54,454 nt of DNA from Pseudooceanicola nanhaiensis. GTDB taxonomy: Bacteria; Pseudomonadota; Alphaproteobacteria; Rhodobacterales; Rhodobacteraceae. Position 1 is the first letter of the stretch; each line of letters starts with the position of its first letter. The notes under the pieces are model-generated. The model ran no database searches, was not told the DNA's origin, and saw only the letters and a program-made list of their open reading frames with translations. This document shows positions 50,136-54,454 of the stretch, piece by piece. Location: NCBI RefSeq assembly GCF_020171315.1, contig NZ_JAIUZP010000018.1:1-54454 (forward strand). The letters run 5' to 3'. A program made the position numbers and the translations under genes.

Positions 50136-50267
50136 TATGTGGTGGATGGAGAGCGTGTAGGGGGGCGGGGAGCCTTACGCACGACGTTAGGGCCGGACGC
50201 CCGGAGGCGCGGGCCGGTCAGGGCTGTCTTCGTTGGGGAAGCGGAGGCGAGCCGATGAAGCTCCGCC

Positions 50268-50567
50268 TCAGCGGATCACGATCTCGTCGCTGCGCAGCAT
50301 GCCGAGCACGTCGCGGGCCTGTTCGTCCAGCAGGTCGAGGTCGAGGTAATCGTCCGACAGCCGGTGGGTCAGGTTCTCCATCCGCGCGACCTCGACGTTC
50401 AGCTCGTCGAGCCGGGCGGAGAGCTCGTCCTTCTGGGCCATCACCTCGGCCCGGCGCAGCAGGCCGTAATCGCCCTGCACGGCGGCAAAGGTGAAGTAGA
50501 GCCCGAGGCTCAGCGCGATCGAGAAATAGATCAGGCCGCCAAAGGCGGGGCGTTTGCGGGTGGTCAT
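50268..50567 (-). CDS. FtsB/DivIC-family septum formation initiator
   Basis: A 99-aa bitopic protein. A short basic N-terminus (MTTRKRPAFGG), one transmembrane segment (about 11-29, LIYFSIALSLGLYFTFAAV) and a periplasmic coiled coil (about 38-68, LRRAEVMAQKDELSARLDELNVEVARMENL), then the family's YLDLDLLDEQARDVLGM. It belongs to the divisome subcomplex with FtsL and FtsQ. In alphaproteobacteria it usually lies beside pdhA, as here. The single gene has no clear ribosome site beyond GAGGCAG. Confidence 0.88.
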   Translation of the reverse strand: MTTRKRPAFGGLIYFSIALSLGLYFTFAAVQGDYGLLRRAEVMAQKDELSARLDELNVEVARMENLTHRLSDDYLDLDLLDEQARDVLGMLRSDEIVIR

Positions 50568-50778
50568 CGGGTCTGCCTCATCTCCGCCTCTGACGGGCGG
50601 TCAGAAGAGAGAATAGCGCAAGTGATTCGAAATGGGAATCCCCCGTGTTCATCGCAGCGTCACGATCCCGCGGGCGCTGTGGCGGGGCGGACTCGCCGGG
50701 CCACCCGGTCCCTCCTCTCGCGGGCACGGGACAGATCGGCCCGGAGGGCAGGCCATGAGGGCAGGGACCCCGGCCATG

Positions 50779-50809
50779 AAAAAGGGCGGCCCCGTGGGAC
50801 CGCCCTTTT
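50779..50809. terminator. Terminator downstream of class I aldolase gene
   Basis: GGGCGG (50784-50789) pairs with CCGCCC (50800-50805), flanked by AAAAA on one side and TTTT on the other, with inner pairing. It serves the aldolase on the minus strand and could work both ways. 21 bases past the stop codon. Confidence 0.75.
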
Positions 50810-50829
50810 CTGTTTGCGTGCAGGCCGGA

Positions 50830-51723
50830 TCAGCCCGCGATCGAAGCCTTGTAGATGCTGTCGATCGTCTCGGCGAGGGTCGCGTCGAACTCGGCGTCGG
50901 ACTGCTGGGCCGAGAGGCCCTCGGTCAGCGCACGCGAGAAGGAGGCGATCATGCCGGTGTTCTGCGACAGGCGGGTGTTCGCCTCTTCGCGGGAATAGCC
51001 GCCCGACAGGGCCACGACGGTCAGCACGGCGGGGTGGTCCACCAGCGACTTGTAGTGGTTCGCGGTCTCGGGCAGCGTCAGCTTGAGCATGACCTTGGTG
51101 CCCTCGGGCAGCGCGTCCAGCTGGGCGGTGATCTCGGCCAGCAGCAGGTCTTCGGCGGCGGCCTTGTCGGCGATGGTGATCGTCACCTCGGGCTCGATGA
51201 TCGGGCACAGACCCTTGGCGAGGATCTGCTTGCCGACCTCGAACTGCTGCGCCACGACGGCCTTCACGCCCTCGGGCGAGGCGGCGTCGATGACCGAGCG
51301 CATCTTGGTGCCGAAGATGCCCTTGGACACGGCCTTGTCGAGCAGGGCGTCCAGTTCGGGCATCGCCTTCATGACCTTCACACCGTTCTCACTGTCGGCC
51401 AGACCCTTGTCGACCTTCAGGAAGGGCACCACGCCGCGCTTTTCCCAGAGGTACTGGGCGGTGGGGATGCCGTCGATCTCGCCGTCCATGGTGCGTTCGA
51501 AGAGGATCGCGCCCACGACCTTGTCGCCGGTGAAGGCGGGCGACTTGATGATCCGCGCGCGCATGTCGTGGATCAGGCCGAACATCTCGTCCTCGGAGGA
51601 ATAGGCGTCTTCCTCGATCCCGTAGAGTTTCAGCGCCTTGGGGGTCGAACCGCCGCTCTGGTCAAGTGCCGCGATGAAACCCTGGCCCTTGCCGATCAGC
51701 TCGGCCTGTTTGTCTGTCGTCAT
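50830..51723 (-). CDS. fda: Fructose-bisphosphate aldolase, class I
   Basis: A 297-aa class I (Schiff-base) aldolase of the bacterial type also found in staphylococci: [71 protein letters not shown] and [13 protein letters not shown]. Lysines in LKVDKG and VMLKLTLP are the active-site candidates. It needs no metal. It splits fructose-1,6-bisphosphate in glycolysis or the reverse. It follows pgk, 131 bp apart. The ATG at 51723 directly abuts a 12-bp direct repeat and has only a weak AGGGCG ribosome site. Confidence 0.95.
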   Translation of the reverse strand: MTTDKQAELIGKGQGFIAALDQSGGSTPKALKLYGIEEDAYSSEDEMFGLIHDMRARIIKSPAFTGDKVVGAILFERTMDGEIDGIPTAQYLWEKRGVVPFLKVDKGLADSENGVKVMKAMPELDALLDKAVSKGIFGTKMRSVIDAASPEGVKAVVAQQFEVGKQILAKGLCPIIEPEVTITIADKAAAEDLLLAEITAQLDALPEGTKVMLKLTLPETANHYKSLVDHPAVLTVVALSGGYSREEANTRLSQNTGMIASFSRALTEGLSAQQSDAEFDATLAETIDSIYKASIAG

Positions 51724-51724
51724 G

Positions 51725-51758
51725 GAATGATCGCCCTGAGTAGTATGAATGATCGCCC
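51725..51758 (-). promoter_or_regulatory. Direct repeats covering the aldolase ribosome-binding region
   Basis: GAATGATCGCCC occurs at 51725-51736 and 51747-51758, 22 bp apart (about two helical turns). The first copy occupies the place of the Shine-Dalgarno sequence of the aldolase gene. Could be a protein-binding site or chance duplication. Confidence 0.45.
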
Positions 51759-51773
51759 CCCTTCGGGGCCTCG

Positions 51774-51797
51774 CCCCCGCTTCTAAGGAAGCGGGGG
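51774..51797 (-). terminator. Hairpin after pgk
   Basis: Perfect 10-bp arms 51774-51783 and 51788-51797, loop TAAG. 57 bases past the pgk stop on the minus strand. No T-run, so possibly a stabilising or partial terminator between pgk and the aldolase gene. Confidence 0.55.
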
Positions 51798-51854
51798 ATG
51801 CCTTGCAATTCTGGTGGCGCTAACTTGGGCTGCGGCCGCGGGAAAGCGCGGGTC

Positions 51855-53039
51855 TCAGCCTTCCAGCGCCGCAACGCCGGGCAGGGTCTTGCCTTCCATC
51901 CATTCGAGGAAGGCGCCGCCGGCGGTGGAAATATAGGTGAAATCGCCTGCCGCCCCGGAGGTGTTGAGCGCGGCGACGGTGTCGCCCCCGCCCGCGACCG
52001 AGATCAGCTTGCCCGCGCGGGTCAGCGCGGCTGCCGCCGTGGCGGCAGCGTTGGTGGCGGTGTCGAAGGGCGCGATCTCGAAGGCGCCGAGCGGGCCGTT
52101 CCAGATCAGCGTCTTGGCCTCCTCGAAGATGCCCTCGATCCGGGCCACCGCGTCGGGGCCCGCGTCGAGGATCATCGCATCCGAGGGGCACTGGGTCGCG
52201 GGCACGGTCTCGTTCGCGGCATTGGCCTTGAACTCGCGCGCCACCACCACGTCGGCGGGCAGCACCAGCTGGCAGCCGAGGTCGAGCGCCTTGAGTTTGA
52301 TCTGGGTGGCGATCTCGGTCATGTCATGCTCGGCCAGCGACTTGCCCACGTCGATGCCTTCGGCCGCGAGGAAGGTGTTCGCCATGCCGCCGCCGATGAT
52401 CAGGTAATCCACCTTCTCGACGAGGTTGCCCAGCAGTTCCAGCTTGGTCGAGACCTTGGCCCCGCCCACCACGGCCACCACGGGGCGTTCGGGCTTGCCG
52501 AGGGCGGATTCCAGCGCCTCCAGCTCGGCCTGCATCAGGCGGCCGGCGCAGCAGGGCAGCAGCTTGGCGAGCGCCTCGGTCGAGGCATGGGCCCGGTGCG
52601 CGGCCGAGAAGGCATCGTTCACGTAGACATCGCCGAGACCGGCGAGGCGCTGCGCGAAGGCGGGGTCGTTCTTCTCTTCGCCCGGGTGGAAGCGGATGTT
52701 CTCCAGCAGGATGACCTTGGCCTCGCGCTGTTCGTCGGTCTGGGCCTCGGCGGCGTCCAGCGTCTCGTCGAAGGCGACCTTGGTGCCGAGGGCGGCCTCC
52801 AGCGCGGGCAGGGTGACCCGCAGCGACATGTCGAGCACGACCTTGCCCTTGGGGCGGCCGAAGTGCGCCAGAAGGATCGGCTTGCCGCCTTTTGCGAGGA
52901 TATCCTTCACGGTGGGAGCGATGCGGTCGATCCGCGTGGTGTCCGTTACCTTGCCGTTCTCGACGGGGACGTTGATGTCCACCCGTACCAGAACGCGTTT
53001 GCCGGCAAGATCCATGTCATCCAGCGTTTTCCAACCCAT
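51855..53039 (-). CDS. pgk: Phosphoglycerate kinase
   Basis: A 394-aa PGK of normal length. The N-domain has [25 protein letters not shown] and HFGRPKG, the hinge has [13 protein letters not shown], and the C-domain has the nucleotide-binding GGGDTVAAL near residue 350 and [19 protein letters not shown] at the end. It interconverts 1,3-bisphosphoglycerate and 3-phosphoglycerate with ATP. With the downstream class I aldolase it forms a glycolytic pair. Divergent from the cyclophilin genes; the 132-bp gap holds both promoters. Confidence 0.97.
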   Translation of the reverse strand: MGWKTLDDMDLAGKRVLVRVDINVPVENGKVTDTTRIDRIAPTVKDILAKGGKPILLAHFGRPKGKVVLDMSLRVTLPALEAALGTKVAFDETLDAAEAQTDEQREAKVILLENIRFHPGEEKNDPAFAQRLAGLGDVYVNDAFSAAHRAHASTEALAKLLPCCAGRLMQAELEALESALGKPERPVVAVVGGAKVSTKLELLGNLVEKVDYLIIGGGMANTFLAAEGIDVGKSLAEHDMTEIATQIKLKALDLGCQLVLPADVVVAREFKANAANETVPATQCPSDAMILDAGPDAVARIEGIFEEAKTLIWNGPLGAFEIAPFDTATNAAATAAAALTRAGKLISVAGGGDTVAALNTSGAAGDFTYISTAGGAFLEWMEGKTLPGVAALEG

Positions 53040-53171
53040 CGGTTTCTGTCCTCCTGATGTCGGTCGGGCGATACATCGCCGCTCCTCCCGCCATCGTCAA
53101 CAGGGCGCCGCTTGGCAATTCGCCTCATGCGCCTTATGCATCACGGCAAAGCCAAAAAAGGAGGCCCTGCC

Positions 53172-53678
53172 ATGGCCGAGATCAAGGACCCCGAAAACAC
53201 CATCCTGATGGAGCTGAAAGGCGGCACCGTCACCATCGAACTGCTGCCCGACGTGGCGCCCAAGCACGCCGAGCGGATGAAGGAACTGGCGCGCGCCGGT
53301 GCCTATGACAACGTTGCCTTCCACCGCGTGATCGAGGGCTTCATGGCCCAGACCGGCGACGTGGCCAACGGCAACATGGAAAAAGACTTCAACATCCGCA
53401 TGGCGGGCACCGGCGGCTCCGAGCTGCCCGACCTGCCGGCAGAATTCTCCAAGCTGCCCCACGACCGCGGCACCCTCGGCGCGGCGCGTTCGGCGAACCC
53501 GAACTCGGCCAACTCGCAGTTCTTCATCAACTTCAAGGACAACCACTTCCTGAACGGGCAGTACACGGTCTATGGCCGCGTCGTCTCGGGCATGGAGCAC
53601 GTGGATGCGATCACCCGCGGCGAGCCGCCCGCGAGCCCCGACCGCATGATCAGCGTCAAGGTCGCGGCAGATGCGTAA
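53172..53678 (+). CDS. ppiB: Cyclophilin-type peptidyl-prolyl isomerase, cytosolic
   Basis: A 168-aa cyclophilin. The catalytic Arg is in VAFHRVIEGFMAQTGD, and NSANSQFFINFKDNHFLNGQYTVYGRVVSGMEHVD is the classic core. No signal peptide. It catalyses cis-trans proline isomerisation. AAGGAGG about 8 nt upstream selects ATG 53172. It overlaps the next cyclophilin gene by 8 bases, so the two are co-translated. Confidence 0.95.
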   Translation: MAEIKDPENTILMELKGGTVTIELLPDVAPKHAERMKELARAGAYDNVAFHRVIEGFMAQTGDVANGNMEKDFNIRMAGTGGSELPDLPAEFSKLPHDRGTLGAARSANPNSANSQFFINFKDNHFLNGQYTVYGRVVSGMEHVDAITRGEPPASPDRMISVKVAADA

Positions 53679-54225
53679 TCTGGCCGCCGCAACGCTTGCC
53701 GCGCTGCTGGCTGCCGGTCCGGCCCTGGCCACCGGTCTGGATATCCAGATCGGCGGCGAGGCCAACGGCACGGTGCATATCGACCTCTTCGAGGACATCG
53801 CACCCGAGCACGTGAAGCGGATCACCACGCTGGCGGAAGAGGGCAAATACGACGGCGTCTACTTCCACCGCGTGATCGAGGGCTTCATGGCCCAGACCGG
53901 TGACGTGGAATTCGCCCACGAGGGCGGCGACATGCGCCGCGCCGGCATGGGCGGTTCCGACCTGCCCGACCTGAAGGCCGAATTCTCGGACGAGAATTTC
54001 GACCGTGGCGTGGTGGGCATGGCCCGCTCGCAGGACCCGGACAGCGCGAATTCGCAGTTCTTCATCATGTTCGCCCCGGCGCCGCATCTGAACGGCGGCT
54101 ACACGGTGGTGGGCAAGGTGACCTCGGGCATGGACGTGGTCGATGCGATCAAGCGCGGCGAAGGCCGCAACGGTGCCGTGATCGGCGCGCCGGACCGGAT
54201 GGTGAAAGTCACCGTGACGGAGTGA
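53671..54225 (+). CDS. Cyclophilin-type peptidyl-prolyl isomerase, periplasmic
   Basis: A 184-aa cyclophilin with a signal peptide (MRNLAAATLAALLAAGPALA, about residue 20). The core VYFHRVIEGFMAQTGDVEF and SANSQFFIMFAPAPHLNGGYTVVGKVTSGMDVVDAI repeats that of the upstream gene, so the pair is a tandem duplication with different compartments. The ATG lies inside the last codons of the first gene. It would assist folding of exported proteins. Confidence 0.93.
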   Translation: MRNLAAATLAALLAAGPALATGLDIQIGGEANGTVHIDLFEDIAPEHVKRITTLAEEGKYDGVYFHRVIEGFMAQTGDVEFAHEGGDMRRAGMGGSDLPDLKAEFSDENFDRGVVGMARSQDPDSANSQFFIMFAPAPHLNGGYTVVGKVTSGMDVVDAIKRGEGRNGAVIGAPDRMVKVTVTE

Positions 54226-54249
54226 TCCGTTACCGGATTGGAGATGATG

Positions 54250-54279
54250 CGCGCCGCTCCGAAAGGGGCGGCGCGTTTT
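54250..54279 (+). terminator. Intrinsic terminator after the cyclophilin pair
   Basis: 11-bp stem with one G-U pair (54250-54260 and 54265-54275, loop GAAA), followed by TTTT. Confidence 0.8.
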
Positions 54280-54334
54280 CGTTGGGGGAGGGTATGGCGG
54301 GGCAGTGTGCTTGCTTGCGGAGGGGAAGGCTGAT

Positions 54335-54454
54335 GCTCTGACGCTCTGACGCTCTGACGCTCTGACGCTCTGACGCTCTGACGCTCTGACGCTCTGACGC
54401 TCTGACGCTCTGACGCTCTGACGCTCTGACGCTCTGACGCTCTGACGCTCTGAC
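54335..54454. repeat. Perfect 8-bp tandem repeat, at least 15 copies (GCTCTGAC), cut by window edge
   Basis: 120 bases are exactly 15 identical GCTCTGAC units and continue to the end of the window, so the full length is unknown. It lies 56 bases after a terminator. Same unit length as the CAGCAGGG array at 20253-20364 but unrelated sequence. Confidence 0.95.

Larger units (their letters stand above)
49748..50267. other. Regulatory and repeat region upstream of pdhA
   Basis: 520 bases between divergent-side neighbours (both genes on the minus strand). Holds a pdhA operator candidate (49772-49793), a pair of AT-rich inverted repeats (49895-49937) and palindromic repeat copy 3 (50054-50135). 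No gene is supported. Confidence 0.55.

Overview
The window is chromosomal DNA from a high-GC alphaproteobacterium of the Rhodobacteraceae (Roseobacter group or a close relative). The main evidence is a complete Rhodobacter-type gene transfer agent (GTA) cluster with mltG upstream and cysE downstream. The rpsF-rpsR-rplI order, the pdhA-pdhB-pdhC operon with a lipoyl domain on E1 beta, and the codon bias agree. No tRNA, rRNA, CRISPR array or plasmid function was seen.

Left part (1-7.6 kb) is accessory and partly decayed. It holds the end of an IS3-type element, a class V aminotransferase-like enzyme, a 2-hydroxyacid dehydrogenase remnant running in frame into an RraA-family gene, a manganese-cupin hydroxynitrile-lyase-like protein, a LysR regulator, an aldo/keto reductase, a broken sulfotransferase gene, an atypical SDR and a VOC protein. 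From 7.9 to 14.9 kb lies a hydantoin/N-carbamoyl amino acid utilization operon: ABC amino-acid-type transporter, N-carbamoyl hydrolase, hydantoinase, racemase and LysR regulator, followed by a convergent M20 amidohydrolase.

The middle (17-30.5 kb) is mostly core: a secreted PilJ-type sensor-domain protein, trigger factor, ribosomal proteins S6/S18/L9, YceI proteins (one fused to cytochrome b561), and the fatty acid block fabD-fabG-acpP-fabF-mltG. From 30.7 to 44.7 kb lies an apparently intact GTA cluster (g1 to g15, including g3.5 and g10.1), read in one direction with many start/stop overlaps, then cysE. The right part (46-54.2 kb) holds the pyruvate dehydrogenase operon, a DivIC/FtsB-like protein, class I aldolase, phosphoglycerate kinase and two overlapping cyclophilin genes.

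Non-coding structure is rich. There are three copies of a ~80-bp palindromic element with compensatory arm changes, two perfect 8-bp tandem arrays (14 copies and at least 15, the second reaching the window edge), two pairs of adjacent AT-rich palindromes (one inside the GTA cluster), and several candidate operators. The most intriguing signal is directly upstream of the GTA cluster: a near-consensus promoter, then within about 50 nt a five-codon ORF whose stop touches an intrinsic terminator, then g1. This layout suggests attenuation or antitermination control of GTA expression. That is a hypothesis from sequence only.
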